A stretch of 64,000 nucleotides of DNA from Actinomadura hallensis (GCF_006716765.1 NZ_VFPO01000001.1:5890001-5954000); one strand, 5' to 3'; shown: positions 24,389 to 37,083, numbered from the stretch's first letter. The notes: generated by a model not told the origin, from the letters alone. Made by a program: numbers and translations.

Positions 24389-26500
24389 CTACTCGCCCCG
24401 CGCCTTGGCGACGATCTCCTGCGCCACGTTCGAGGGAACCTCGGCGTAGGAGTCGAACTGCATCGTGAAGACGGCCCGGCCCTGGGTCTTGCTGCGCAGA
24501 TCACCCACGTAGCCGAACATCTCGGACAGCGGCACGAGCGCCTTGATGACGCGCATGCCGCTCCGCTCGTCCATGGACTGGACCTGACCCCGGCGGCTGT
24601 TGAGGTCGCCGATCACGTCGCCCATGTTCTCCTCGGGCGTGGTGACCTCGACCGCCATCATCGGCTCCAGGAGCTTGGGGCCCGCCTTGCGAGCGGCCTC
24701 CTTGAACGCCATGGAACCGGCGACCTTGAACGCCATCTCCGAGGAGTCGACCTCGTGGTAGGCGCCGTCCTGCAGGGTGACCTTGACGCCCACCATCGGG
24801 TAGCCGGCGAGGACGCCGAACTCGGCGGCCTCCTGGCAGCCCGCGTCGACCGACGGGATGTACTCCCGCGGGATGCGCCCACCAGTGATCTTGCTCTCGA
24901 ACTCGTAGGCGTCGGACCCGCCGCCCAGCGGCTCGAGGTCGATGATCACGCGGCCGAACTGGCCCGAGCCACCCGTCTGCTTCTTGTGGGTGTACTCGAC
25001 CTTCTCGACCTTCTTGCTGATCGTCTCGCGGTAGGCGACCTGCGGCTTGCCGACGTTCGCCTCGACCTTGAACTCCCGCTTCATCCGGTCGACGAGGATC
25101 TCCAGGTGGAGCTCGCCCATGCCCGAGATGACGGTCTGGCCGGTGTCCTCGTCCGTCCGGACCTGGAAGGACGGGTCCTCCTCGGCCAGCCGCTGGATCG
25201 CGGTGCCCAGCTTCTGCTGGTCGGCCTTGGTCTTCGGCTCGATCGCCACGGAGATGACCGGCGCCGGGAAGTTCATCGACTCCAGCACGATCGGGTGCTT
25301 GTCGTCGCACAGCGTCTCGCCGGTGGTGGTCTGCTTGAGACCCATCACCGCGACGATGTCGCCGGCGCCGGCGCGCTCGATCTCGGTGCGCTTGTTGGCG
25401 TGCATCCGGTAGATCTTGCCGATGCGCTCCTTGCGCTCCTTGACCGAGTTCATCACGTTCGAACCGGACTCGAGCACGCCGGAGTAGACCCGGACGAAGG
25501 TGAGCTTGCCCAGGTGCGGGTCGCTCGCGATCTTGAACGCCAGCGCGGAGAACGGCTCGTCCTCGCTGGGCTTCCGGGTGAGCACCTCCTCCTCGTTGCG
25601 GACGGCGTGGCCCTCGATGGCCTCGACGTCCAGCGGGGAGGGCAGGTAACGGACGATCGCGTCGAGCAGCGGCTGCACGCCCTTGTTCTTGAAGGCCGTG
25701 CCGCACAGCACCGGGGTGAGCTTGGCGGCGACCGTCGCGCGGCGGATGCCCGCGTGGAGCTGCTCGACCGAGGGCTCCTCGCCCTCCAGGTACAGCTCCA
25801 TGATCTCGTCGTCGTTCTCGGCGAGCGTCTCGACCATCTTGTCGTGGTACTCGCGCGCGATGTCGGCGTGCGTCTCGGGGATGTCGACGGTGTCGTACAT
25901 CTCGCCGAGCTTGGCCTCTTCGTTCCAGACCAGGGCCTTCATCGTCACGAGGTCGATGACGCCCCTGAAGTCGGACTCCGCGCCGATCGGGAGCTGGATC
26001 GGCAGCGGCGTCGCGCTGAGCCGGTTCTCGATCATGTCGACGCAGCGCAGGAACTCCGCGCCGACCCGGTCCATCTTGTTGACGAAGCACAGGCGAGGCA
26101 CACCGTAGCGGTCGGCCTGGCGCCACACCGTCTCCGACTGCGGCTCCACCCCGGCGACACCGTCGAACACCGCGACGGCACCGTCGAGCACCCGCAGGTT
26201 GCGCTCCACCTCGACGGTGAAGTCGACGTGCCCCGGCGTGTCGATGATGTTGATGGTGTGATCGACGTCGTTGACGGTCCAGTGGCAGGTGGTCGCGGCG
26301 GAGGTGATGGTGATCCCCCGCTCCTGCTCCTGCTCCATCCAGTCCATGACGGCGGCGCCGTCGTGGGTCTCGCCGATCTTGTAGCTCATCCCCGTGTAGA
26401 ACAGGATGCGCTCGGTCGTCGTGGTCTTGCCCGCGTCGATATGGGCCATGATCCCGATGTTGCGGACCTTGGCCAGGTCTACACCGGTTGTGGTAGCCAC
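24389..26500 (-). CDS. fusA: Elongation factor G
   Basis: EF-G drives translocation and, with RRF, recycling. I place the start at the GTG of 26500, with GAGGAC six bases upstream, giving VATTTGVDLAKVRNIGIMAH with V as Met. The frame open to 26620 adds unconserved residues. The G domain shows AHIDAGKTTTTERILFYTG, DTPGHVDFTVEVERNLRVLD and NKMDRVGAEF. Domains II-V follow to GEARGV-type end residues (ending VAQEIVAKARGE). Length is 703 residues, normal for EF-G. It is third in the str operon. Confidence 0.98.
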   Translation of the reverse strand: MATTTGVDLAKVRNIGIMAHIDAGKTTTTERILFYTGMSYKIGETHDGAAVMDWMEQEQERGITITSAATTCHWTVNDVDHTINIIDTPGHVDFTVEVERNLRVLDGAVAVFDGVAGVEPQSETVWRQADRYGVPRLCFVNKMDRVGAEFLRCVDMIENRLSATPLPIQLPIGAESDFRGVIDLVTMKALVWNEEAKLGEMYDTVDIPETHADIAREYHDKMVETLAENDDEIMELYLEGEEPSVEQLHAGIRRATVAAKLTPVLCGTAFKNKGVQPLLDAIVRYLPSPLDVEAIEGHAVRNEEEVLTRKPSEDEPFSALAFKIASDPHLGKLTFVRVYSGVLESGSNVMNSVKERKERIGKIYRMHANKRTEIERAGAGDIVAVMGLKQTTTGETLCDDKHPIVLESMNFPAPVISVAIEPKTKADQQKLGTAIQRLAEEDPSFQVRTDEDTGQTVISGMGELHLEILVDRMKREFKVEANVGKPQVAYRETISKKVEKVEYTHKKQTGGSGQFGRVIIDLEPLGGGSDAYEFESKITGGRIPREYIPSVDAGCQEAAEFGVLAGYPMVGVKVTLQDGAYHEVDSSEMAFKVAGSMAFKEAARKAGPKLLEPMMAVEVTTPEENMGDVIGDLNSRRGQVQSMDERSGMRVIKALVPLSEMFGYVGDLRSKTQGRAVFTMQFDSYAEVPSNVAQEIVAKARGE

Positions 26501-26540
26501 TGTCGTCCTCGCGTCGTCTCGTCGTTGCAGTTCGCCGGGG

Positions 26541-27011
26541 TTACCAGCGGTAGTGGGCGAAGGCCTTGTTGGACTCCGCCATCTTGTGCGTGTCCTCGCG
26601 CTTCTTGACAGACGCGCCAAGACCGTTGCTGGCGTCGAGCAGCTCGTTCATCAGCCGCTCGGTCATGGTCTTCTCGCGGCGCTGCCGGGCGTACACCACC
26701 AGCCACCGCAGGGCGAGCGTGGTGCTGCGGGCCGGCCGCACCTCGACGGGAACCTGGTAGGTCGCACCGCCCACGCGGCGGCTGCGCACCTCGAGGGTCG
26801 GCTTGACGTTGTCGAGGGCGCGCTTCAGCGTGACGACCGGGTCGTTGCCGGTCTTCTCGCGAGCGCCCTCGAGAGCGCCGTACACGATGCTCTGCGCGAG
26901 GGAGCGCTTGCCGTCCAGGAGAATCTTGTTGATGAGCGCGGTGACCAGCGGCGAGTTGTACACCGGGTCAGCGATCAGCTGGCGCTTGCCAGCGGGGCCC
27001 TTGCGCGGCAT
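26541..27011 (-). CDS. rpsG: 30S ribosomal protein S7
   Basis: S7 initiates 30S head assembly and, in E. coli, represses the str operon. The 156-residue product begins MPRKGPAGKRQLIADPVYNS and has the signature NKILLDGKRSLAQSIVYGAL. Its ATG shares one base with the rpsL stop (TGATG). Confidence 0.98.
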   Translation of the reverse strand: MPRKGPAGKRQLIADPVYNSPLVTALINKILLDGKRSLAQSIVYGALEGAREKTGNDPVVTLKRALDNVKPTLEVRSRRVGGATYQVPVEVRPARSTTLALRWLVVYARQRREKTMTERLMNELLDASNGLGASVKKREDTHKMAESNKAFAHYRW

Positions 27012-27385
27012 CAGCTCTTCTCCTTCTTAGCGCCGTACTTGCTGCGCGCCTGCTTGCGGTTCCGGACTCCCTGCGTGTCGAGCGAACCGCGGATGATCTT
27101 GTAGCGAACACCCGGGAGGTCCTTCACACGGCCGCCCCGCACGAGCACGATCGAGTGCTCCTGCAGGTTGTGGCCGACACCGGGGATGTAGGCCGTGACC
27201 TCGATCCCACTGGTCAGCCGGACACGGGCGACCTTCCGCAGCGCGGAGTTCGGCTTCTTGGGCGTCGTCGTGTAGACGCGCGTGCAGACGCCCCGCCGCT
27301 GGGGGCTGTTCTGCAGCGCAGGCGTCTTGTTCTTGGTCACCTTGTCCTGCCGGCCCTTGCGGACCAGTTGCTGGATCGTGGGCAC
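27011..27385 (-). CDS. rpsL: 30S ribosomal protein S12
   Basis: S12 controls decoding fidelity and is the streptomycin target protein. The 124-residue product starts MPTIQQLVRKGRQDKVTKNK. Both lysines where streptomycin resistance arises are wild type (in TTTPKKPNSALRK and GRVKDLPGVRYK). It begins with GTG, with GGAG five bases upstream. It heads rpsL-rpsG-fusA-tuf and has a leader of about 340 nt from a well-matched promoter. Confidence 0.98.
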   Translation of the reverse strand: MPTIQQLVRKGRQDKVTKNKTPALQNSPQRRGVCTRVYTTTPKKPNSALRKVARVRLTSGIEVTAYIPGVGHNLQEHSIVLVRGGRVKDLPGVRYKIIRGSLDTQGVRNRKQARSKYGAKKEKS

Positions 27386-27974
27386 CGCGTCTCCGTCTTC
27401 CTCGTACCGAGCCGGTAAGTCTTATCCTGCAATCACCACCTCAGGCGAGGCTGTGACCTGCCGGTTTCCCGACCCTCTCCGACCCACGCGGTCGGGCGTG
27501 TCGCCGACTCACGGGATGTACAACCGCGCGATACCGACACAGACCGCCCGGCCCTGACGGGGCCGAATCAAGCCGGGGAGTGGACTCCCCTCGTCCGACG
27601 TTGTCCCGGCGGCCGAGACCACCAAGCGCACCGAGGACGAAGGAAACCCAGTGAATGCGGCGCTGGGGCTGGCCTTAGCTCGACCCTGCCGACGCACACG
27701 CATGCGACCCGCATACCGCGGGCACAAGTGAAGAGGTTACCGACCGCCAAGCCAAAGTGCAAAATGCGGAGCGCACGGCCGCGGGCCGTCCCCCGACACG
27801 AACCCGCGAGGCGCGGAAACGCCCTTCCCCAGGACGTTACAACGGCGGAGCGCCGACGGATGTTCCCGCGCGCCGCGGCGGGAAGACCCGTCGGCATTGT
27901 GTCCCACGTCCCCCCTGTTGGGGAAGACGTGGGCCGATCTTTACGTCGGTCCGGCCTTCCGGGCTGCTCCAGAT
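27386..27974. other. Non-coding leader and promoter region of the str operon
   Basis: This 589-nt stretch holds no convincing gene. It contains the long rpsL leader, the candidate promoter at 27734-27762, and near 27903-27933 a hairpin (arms CCCACGTC/GACGTGGG). The hairpin could terminate the gene that ends at 27975. Confidence 0.7.
27734..27762 (-). promoter_or_regulatory. Candidate sigma-A promoter of the str operon
   Basis: Reading the minus strand, TTGCAC is followed by exactly 17 bases and then TAACCT, a close match to the housekeeping actinobacterial consensus. It lies about 350 nt upstream of the rpsL start and points into it. Confidence 0.65.
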
Positions 27975-29465
27975 CTACAGCACGAAGGCCACGATCACGA
28001 CCACGAGGATGACCAGCACCGCGACGGCGCCGCAGATGAGCAGGAGCGTGTTCTTGTTGCCCTTGCCCTCCTCGGCCCCACCGTACTGGGCGGGCTGCTG
28101 GCCGTACTGCCCCGGCTGGCCGTACTGCTGCGCGGGCTGGCCGTAGGGCTGCTGCTGCCCGTACTGCTGGTGCTGCTGCTCGCCGCCCTGCCCGAACTGC
28201 TGCTGAGCGTACCCCTGCTGCCGGCCCTGCTGACCGTAGGGCTGCTGGTACTGCTGCTGCTCCGGCTGACCGCCGAACTGCTGCTGCTCGGGCTGGCCGA
28301 AGCCCTGCTGCTGCCCGTACTGCTGGCCGGGCTGCTGCTGGCCGCCGGCCGGCTGCTGGGACTGCTGTCCCCACTGCTGCTGGCCGATGTCCATCCGGGT
28401 GTGCTCGGCCATGCCCTGCGCTCCGGCGGCGCCCTGCGCCTCGGAGGAGGCCTGCGACGGGTCGAACGCCTCGGTCGGGCGCGCGTCCTCCGCGGAGGCG
28501 GCGGCCTCGGCCGGGGGCGCGTACAGGTCTTCCACCCGGTTGTCGGTCTGCTGCGAACCGCCGCCGAAGCCGGGCTCGGGCGGAGGCACCATCACCGTCC
28601 GCTCGGTGTCGGCCTGACCGGGCCGGGGCGACTCCGGCGTCCAGGGCTCCGGCGTGGACGGCGGCGTCGGGGCCTGCCACGGCTCGGCCGGGGGGTCCTG
28701 CTTGCGCTCGGGCCCCGTGGCGACGGGGACGTCGGTGCCGGGCGACCAGTGCAGCGTCGCCTGGTCGTCCACCGCGGGCCGCTGCGCCTCCTTCTCCGGC
28801 GCGGCGGCGGACGGGCCGGGGACGATCAGCGTGCGGTCCTCCTGCTGCTCGGGCTGCGGCGGCGCCTGCTCGGCCTCGGGCGGAGGGTACGCGCCGGGCC
28901 GGCCGCCGTGCTGCGGCTGCCCGTACTGCTGCTGCTCCTGGGGCGCGCCGTGCACCGGCTGCTGCGGGTACCCCGGCTGAGGGGCCTGCGGAGGCTGCGG
29001 GGGCTGCCCGTACTGCTGCTGGCCGTACGGGGGCGGCTCCGGCGGGCCGCCGTAGCCCGGCCGGCCGTACTGCTGCTGCTCACCCGGCGGGACGTACTGG
29101 TCCTGCGCGGGCGGATACCCGGGGGGCTGCCCGTACTGCCCCGCGGGCGGCTGCCCGTACTGCGGAGGCTGCTGCTCCTGCGGGCCGCCGAACGGCGGCG
29201 GCGGAGGCGGCTGCTCCCCGTACTGCGGCATCGGCTGCTCGACCATCGTGGGCGGCGGAGGGGGCGGCGCCTGCCGCTCCTCCTCACGGGGTTCCTGCCG
29301 CGGCTCCGCAGGCGGCGTCTTACCGCCCAGCTGCGGAGCCCCGAACACCACGGTGCGGTCCCCCATCGGCCGGGCCGGCTGCTCCCGGCCCTCCTGGGAC
29401 CTCGGCTGGCCCTCGTCCTCCGGCAACGGCCGCTGCGGTCCCTGCGCGCCGTCATTCTCGGTCAT
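27975..29465 (-). CDS. Gln/Tyr/Pro/Gly-rich tail-anchored membrane protein
   Basis: I do not recognise a named function. The 496-residue product is almost wholly low complexity, with dozens of QYGQ, QQYGQP and QPGYP-like units. They concentrate in two blocks (about 55-165 and 350-460), separated by an acidic Pro/Ala/Thr region. One hydrophobic helix (about 473-495) ends the protein, preceded by KGNKN, so it is a tail-anchored protein with its bulk in the cytoplasm. The N-terminus carries TVVFGAPQLGGKTP and TLIVPGPSA, similar to phospho-threonine-containing FHA-ligand tails, which is a guess. AAGGAG precedes the ATG. It is encoded just upstream of the str operon on the same strand, with its own intergenic regions. 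Confidence 0.8.
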   Translation of the reverse strand: MTENDGAQGPQRPLPEDEGQPRSQEGREQPARPMGDRTVVFGAPQLGGKTPPAEPRQEPREEERQAPPPPPPTMVEQPMPQYGEQPPPPPPFGGPQEQQPPQYGQPPAGQYGQPPGYPPAQDQYVPPGEQQQYGRPGYGGPPEPPPYGQQQYGQPPQPPQAPQPGYPQQPVHGAPQEQQQYGQPQHGGRPGAYPPPEAEQAPPQPEQQEDRTLIVPGPSAAAPEKEAQRPAVDDQATLHWSPGTDVPVATGPERKQDPPAEPWQAPTPPSTPEPWTPESPRPGQADTERTVMVPPPEPGFGGGSQQTDNRVEDLYAPPAEAAASAEDARPTEAFDPSQASSEAQGAAGAQGMAEHTRMDIGQQQWGQQSQQPAGGQQQPGQQYGQQQGFGQPEQQQFGGQPEQQQYQQPYGQQGRQQGYAQQQFGQGGEQQHQQYGQQQPYGQPAQQYGQPGQYGQQPAQYGGAEEGKGNKNTLLLICGAVAVLVILVVVIVAFVL

Positions 29466-29826
29466 CGTCGGGCTCCTTCAGCGCCGTCTTCCCGGGGGCC
29501 CTCGGCTCCCGGGAGTCCAGAGGCGCGCGGCGCATCACACGGCCTCCGAACCTCGTCACCCATGTCCCCACGTGGCGGTCTCGCCAAGCGCGGACGTTCC
29601 CGTCCCAGCCTGCCCCGACCGCCAGCGGTATCGCAAATCACCATCCCTACAGACGCAGAACACCGCCGGAACGTTCATGCCCGACGGGATTCCGCTCAGG
29701 AGCGTCCGAGCACCGGGTGGGCCGGTATGGCGCCTCCATACGCTCGACCTCGGCCTCTTCCCACGTCAACGCCATGGCGGCGTGCCAGGATCTCCCTGCG
29801 GGCCCGGAGCGACGATGCGACTGCGG
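29466..29826. other. Intergenic region without a visible gene
   Basis: This 361-nt region separates the VOC gene from the Gln-rich gene, both on the minus strand. Frames crossing it are short and lack ribosome-binding sites. I see no strong promoter consensus; it presumably holds the promoter of the Gln-rich gene. Confidence 0.5.
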
Positions 29827-30564
29827 TCAGGTTCGGCGCAGGACGCAGAATTGGTTGCCTTCCGGGTCGGCCAGGACGGTCCACGGGGCGTCGCCTTGGC
29901 CCACGTCGGAGTCGGTGGCGCCCAGGGTGCGCAGGCGGTCCACTTCTGCGGCGTGGGTTTCGCTGGGCTGTGGCAGCACGTCCAGGTGGACGCGGGTCCA
30001 CACGGTCTCCGCGGTGGGTTTGCGAACGAACTCCAGATACGGGCCGACGCCCTCTGGGGCGCGCAGGCGCGCGAAGTCGTCCGTCAGTTCGTGCACGGGC
30101 CAGTTGACGGCCTCGCCCCAGAATCCGGCCATGGCTCGCGGGTCGGCGCAGGCGACCACGACCGCGGCGATCGGTCCCGTGTCCTGGTAGAGGGGCCGGG
30201 GCTCCAGGACGCAGAACACGTTGCCCTCCGGGTCCGCCATGACCGTCCACGGGACGTCGCCCTGTCCAATGTCGGCGGGTGTCGCACCGAGCTCCTTCAG
30301 GCGCGCGACCAATTCCGCCTGGTGCGCCTCGGAGGTGGTGGCGAGATCGAGGTGGGCGCGGTACTTCACCGTTTCGGGGTCCGGGACGGCGACGACATCG
30401 ACGCAGACCGCCGTGGGGTCCGGCCAATCGAACCCGATGGGTTCGACGTTGGTCACGCCGGGACCTTCGCTCGAGACGCCCCAGCCGAGCGCGTCCGCCC
30501 AGAACTGGCCGAGCGCCTCATGGTCCCGGGCCTTGTAATTGACTTGCACCAGCTGCAGCGTCAT
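29827..30564 (-). CDS. Two-domain VOC (glyoxalase/bleomycin-resistance fold) protein
   Basis: The 245-residue product is a tandem of two VOC modules. Each ends in a near-identical signature (DIGQGDVPWTVMADPEGNVF near 101-120 and DVGQGDAPWTVLADPEGNQF near 220-239), and each begins with a beta-alpha-beta containing FWADALGW or FWGEAVNW. VOC proteins bind metals or small hydrophobic ligands and include glyoxalases, dioxygenases and drug-binding proteins. The two-domain actinobacterial type is mostly uncharacterised. The ATG at 30564 is set by the conserved start (MTLQLVQVNYKARD). A frame open to 30948 is not used. Confidence 0.9.
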   Translation of the reverse strand: MTLQLVQVNYKARDHEALGQFWADALGWGVSSEGPGVTNVEPIGFDWPDPTAVCVDVVAVPDPETVKYRAHLDLATTSEAHQAELVARLKELGATPADIGQGDVPWTVMADPEGNVFCVLEPRPLYQDTGPIAAVVVACADPRAMAGFWGEAVNWPVHELTDDFARLRAPEGVGPYLEFVRKPTAETVWTRVHLDVLPQPSETHAAEVDRLRTLGATDSDVGQGDAPWTVLADPEGNQFCVLRRT

Positions 30565-30643
30565 GGCGCCCGAGCATAGGCGCGAGGGAGACCGGAAGCT
30601 GAACACTTTTTCTCGGGCGCCCTCGGCGGATCCGTCGGAGGGG

Positions 30644-30677
30644 TCACCGCGCCACCGTCCCCGCGCCACCGTCCCCG
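30644..30677. repeat. Short direct repeat in a divergent promoter region
   Basis: A 14-bp unit (CCGCGCCACCGTCC) occurs twice in tandem, followed by a partial third copy. It lies between the divergent VOC and DUF7144 genes (30565-30832), next to an AT-richer patch at about 30700-30760 that is likely to hold promoters. Confidence 0.55.
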
Positions 30678-30832
30678 CGCGCAACTCTGGAACACCACGC
30701 CTAACAATGGACCCTTTTACTCCCAAAAGTGCTCCAAAATCCGATATGTGCTGGTTTGGTGTGTCGCTCGCAGGGGGCACCTCCCCCCGAGAGGAGTCGG
30801 CGGCCACCGTGGCCGCAGCGGGGAGGGATTCG

Positions 30833-31258
30833 ATGACGACCAAGATGACCCACGGGTCCACCTCGGCACGGGCGCGAGGAATGGTGACCTCCGGGTGGCT
30901 GACCTTCGCCGGAACGCTCGCCCTGGTGGTCGGCACGTTCAACATCATCGCCGGACTGGTGGCGCTGCTGGACGACGAGTACTACCTCGTCGGCCAGAAC
31001 CAGATCCTGATCTTCGATTTCACCACCTGGGGCTGGTTCTGGCTCGCCGTGGGCATCGTCCAGATCGCGATCGGCGCGGGAATCATGGCGGGCAGAATGT
31101 GGGCCCGCGCGGCCGGTGTCGTGTTCGCCGTTCTCGCGGCGATCGGGCACCTCGCGTTCCTGCAGGCGTTCCCCATCTGGTCGGTGCTGACCATCGCCCT
31201 GTGCGTCCTGCTGATCTACGCGCTCACCGCACCGCCGGCCGGCTCCAGAGCCGCCTGA
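30833..31258 (+). CDS. DUF7144-type four-helix membrane protein
   Basis: The 141-residue product has four hydrophobic helices (about 20-43, 63-86, 91-110 and 116-135) and the motifs WLTFAGTLALVVGTFNIIAG, FTTWGWFWLAVGIVQIAIGA and GRMWARAAGVVFAVLAAIGH. These are characteristic of a small membrane-protein family widespread in actinobacteria (DUF7144). Function is unknown. The start follows GGGAGG six bases upstream. It is divergent from the VOC gene. Confidence 0.88.
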   Translation: MTTKMTHGSTSARARGMVTSGWLTFAGTLALVVGTFNIIAGLVALLDDEYYLVGQNQILIFDFTTWGWFWLAVGIVQIAIGAGIMAGRMWARAAGVVFAVLAAIGHLAFLQAFPIWSVLTIALCVLLIYALTAPPAGSRAA

Positions 31259-31442
31259 CACCCGGTCGGCGCACACACCGGGCAGAGCCGTTGGGCTGAG
31301 CCGGATGTGGCGCCCCGCGATGGGCGGCCCCGCGGGGCATGTCCGGCCGGAGCCGCTTCGCGCGAGCGGACGGCCGCCTGGTGCGGGGCCGTGTCCGATC
31401 GCCGTTGCGCATGGCTCACGAGCGGCGGTTAGGGTGACGCAG

Positions 31443-31994
31443 GTGTCCACCGCCGTGTTAGTCGTTGCCGCGGCCCTGTCCGGGTTGGGCGGCGGCCTGC
31501 TCCTCCGGCCCGTCGCCGATCGGGTGTTGCGACGCAGGCCGTCGTTGCGGTCGTTCCGCCGTGAGCTGACCGGACCCCGCCCCGGCCTGGCCTTCTACAT
31601 CGTCCCGCCCGCTCTGGGGGACACCGACGAGATCGTGGCCGAGTTGACCGCGGGACGCCGGCCCCGGCTCTGCCTGATCGGCAGGCTGTGCGGGCCACTG
31701 CCGTACGGCCAGGACGTCGTCCCCGAGAACGCGCTGCACCGGGGCGCCCTGTGGGTGGCGCCCGGCCTGCTGATGTTCGATCCGCGCGGAGACGCGGAGA
31801 TGAGCGTCCTGGAGGCGCCATATGGGGTGGACGCGCGCGAGCCGATGCTCACCGAGGCCGGGCGGCCGGTCCTCACCCTCGACCTGGGCGACGGCGTCCT
31901 CGTCTTCGAGCCCGCCCCCGACACCGACCTCGAGCACGCTTGGAGCCGAGTCCGCGCCGTCCTGGAGGACACCGGCCCCCGGGCGTCCGCCTGA
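31443..31994 (+). CDS. Hypothetical membrane-anchored protein
   Basis: I do not recognise the family. The start is uncertain: GTG at 31443 (AGGG eight bases upstream) or GTG at 31434. Both give an N-terminal hydrophobic helix (STAVLVVAAALSGLGGG) followed by basic residues (RRRPSLRSFRRE), consistent with a signal anchor and a cytoplasmic remainder of about 150 residues. The rest has alternating beta-like strands (RPGLAFYIVPPAL, GALWVAPGLLMFDP, PVLTLDLGDGVLVFEP) and looks folded. Upstream in-frame codons to 31305 have no ribosome-binding site. Confidence 0.65.
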   Translation: MSTAVLVVAAALSGLGGGLLLRPVADRVLRRRPSLRSFRRELTGPRPGLAFYIVPPALGDTDEIVAELTAGRRPRLCLIGRLCGPLPYGQDVVPENALHRGALWVAPGLLMFDPRGDAEMSVLEAPYGVDAREPMLTEAGRPVLTLDLGDGVLVFEPAPDTDLEHAWSRVRAVLEDTGPRASA

Positions 31995-32097
31995 TCCGAG
32001 CCGCGTCAGTGGCAGGGGCCTTCGCGCCCGAGGGCGTCCACCGGGGTGGCACCAGGGCGGGTCCACTGTGGGACGGGGCGGCTGGTCGGACCCCAGA

Positions 32098-32340
32098 TCA
32101 GGGGAAGGCGCGGCACTCGACCTCGGCGCGGCGTTCCGTCATGCCCTGCCGGGTCGCCGCCGTCACGCACGCCTGCTGCTTCTCGGTCAGCTTCACGGGC
32201 CCGCCGCAGTCGGTGACGCTCGAGTAGGTCCGGCAGTCCTGGCGCGCGGGCTCGTCGGACGACTGGGCGGCGGTGGCGCCGCCCACACCGGCGGCCCCGG
32301 CGGCCGCGGCGATGAGAGCGCCGACCAAGACCCTCTTCAT
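32098..32340 (-). CDS. Small secreted protein with four cysteines
   Basis: The 80-residue precursor starts MKRVLVGALIAAAAGAAGVG, a clear signal peptide with a likely cut after ATAA (about residue 25). The mature part of about 55 residues has four cysteines (36, 45, 58, 76), which could form two disulfides outside the cell. GGAGGAG lies upstream of the ATG. It converges on the preceding + strand gene. I cannot name a function. Confidence 0.75.
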   Translation of the reverse strand: MKRVLVGALIAAAAGAAGVGGATAAQSSDEPARQDCRTYSSVTDCGGPVKLTEKQQACVTAATRQGMTERRAEVECRAFP

Positions 32341-32446
32341 GTGCTCTCCTCCCCCGTGGTGCACATCAGCCAACGGCCGTCATCTTGCCCGGGACTTTCA
32401 GCTACAAAACACCTCAAAAGGACAAGAAAACAACCAAGTTCCCAGG

Positions 32447-33049
32447 TCAGCGCCCCGCCCGGGCCGCGCGCGGCGCGTACTGCCGGCACTCGCCGGTGAA
32501 GACGACGGCCAGCTCCGCCTCGATGATCGCGAGGGCGGTCTCGTCCAGTTCGCCGGGCGCCCTGTAGACCTGCAGCGCCAGGCCCTCGGTCACGGAGGCC
32601 AGGCGGACCGCGGCGGGACGGGGATCGACCTCCTCGGCGACCTCCCCGCACTCCTTGCCGTTGCGGACGGCCTGGGCGAGCTCGTCGAGCCGGGCGCGGG
32701 CCGTCGCGGCGTCGATCTCGGCGAGCGCCGGGGAGTCGAGGGCGCGGCCCGCGAACGCCCGGGACACGCGGTACTCGGCGCGGCGCTCCGCGTCCAGGGG
32801 AAGGAACTGGGCCAGCGCCTCGGCGAGAACGCGGGAGATGGGCCGCCGGTGCTCGGCCCCCGCCCTGATCCGCTCGTCGATCCTGCTCCGGATCGACGAG
32901 CTGACGTGGGCGAACGCGTGCAGGAGCATCTCGTCCTTGGTGGGGAAGTAATGCTGCACGTCAGCGGGGCGGGCACAGGCCAACAGGCGAGCGCAGCCCA
33001 GCCGAGCGCACGCAGGCCAACCGGACGCACGCACGTCAGTCGGGCGCAC
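32447..33049 (-). pseudogene. TetR-family regulator lacking its DNA-binding domain
   Basis: From VQHYFPTKDEMLLHAFAHVS onward (about residue 31 of the open frame) the sequence is a clear TetR regulator. This phrase is the end of the TetR HTH (usually ...GSVQHYF.TK), and the rest is an alpha-helical ligand/dimer domain ending in ALAIIEAELAVVF. Everything expected before it, the other 30 residues of the HTH, is missing. It is replaced by Cys/Arg/Ala-rich sequence encoded by a 19-bp degenerate tandem repeat. The only start is a GTG at 33049 inside the repeat, without a ribosome-binding site. It is most likely a dead regulator; a short HTH-less protein is a less likely alternative. Confidence 0.75.
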
Positions 33050-33092
33050 GCATGTCAGCGAGGCGAGCGCAGGCCGGGCGGGCGCGGGCTGG
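32961..33092. repeat. Degenerate 18-20-bp tandem repeat array
   Basis: About six to seven imperfect units of roughly 19 bp lie head to tail. On the minus strand each opens with TGRC-TGC and continues with CGYSCG-type bases (for example TGACGTGCGTGCGTCCGGT). The last unit runs directly into the TetR coding remnant at the codons for DVQHY, sharing the CTGACGTGC junction. Confidence 0.7.
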
Positions 33093-33162
33093 CGTGCCTG
33101 CCGGGTAGTCGCAGCGTGGCTGCTGTGGCGCCGTCGCGTGGTCGACGCGGCCGTAGAAATCG

Positions 33163-33198
33163 GAAGGCCGCCGCCCGCGGGTGCGGACGGCGGCCTTC
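33163..33198 (-). terminator. Intrinsic terminator after rpoC
   Basis: An 11-bp perfect stem (33163-33173 with 33188-33198, 14-nt loop) lies 13 nt past the rpoC stop. On the minus strand it is followed by CGATTTCTACG, a short T-rich run. Confidence 0.8.
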
Positions 33199-33210
33199 GC
33201 GTGGTGCGAT

Positions 33211-37083
<3,873 letters not shown>

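Noticed and set aside
24755..26608. A 617-codon + strand frame across fusA
   Set aside because: Antisense shadow of fusA; no recognisable protein content.
32961..33092. CRISPR array
   Set aside because: Units are directly adjacent with no unique spacers, and no cas genes are nearby.
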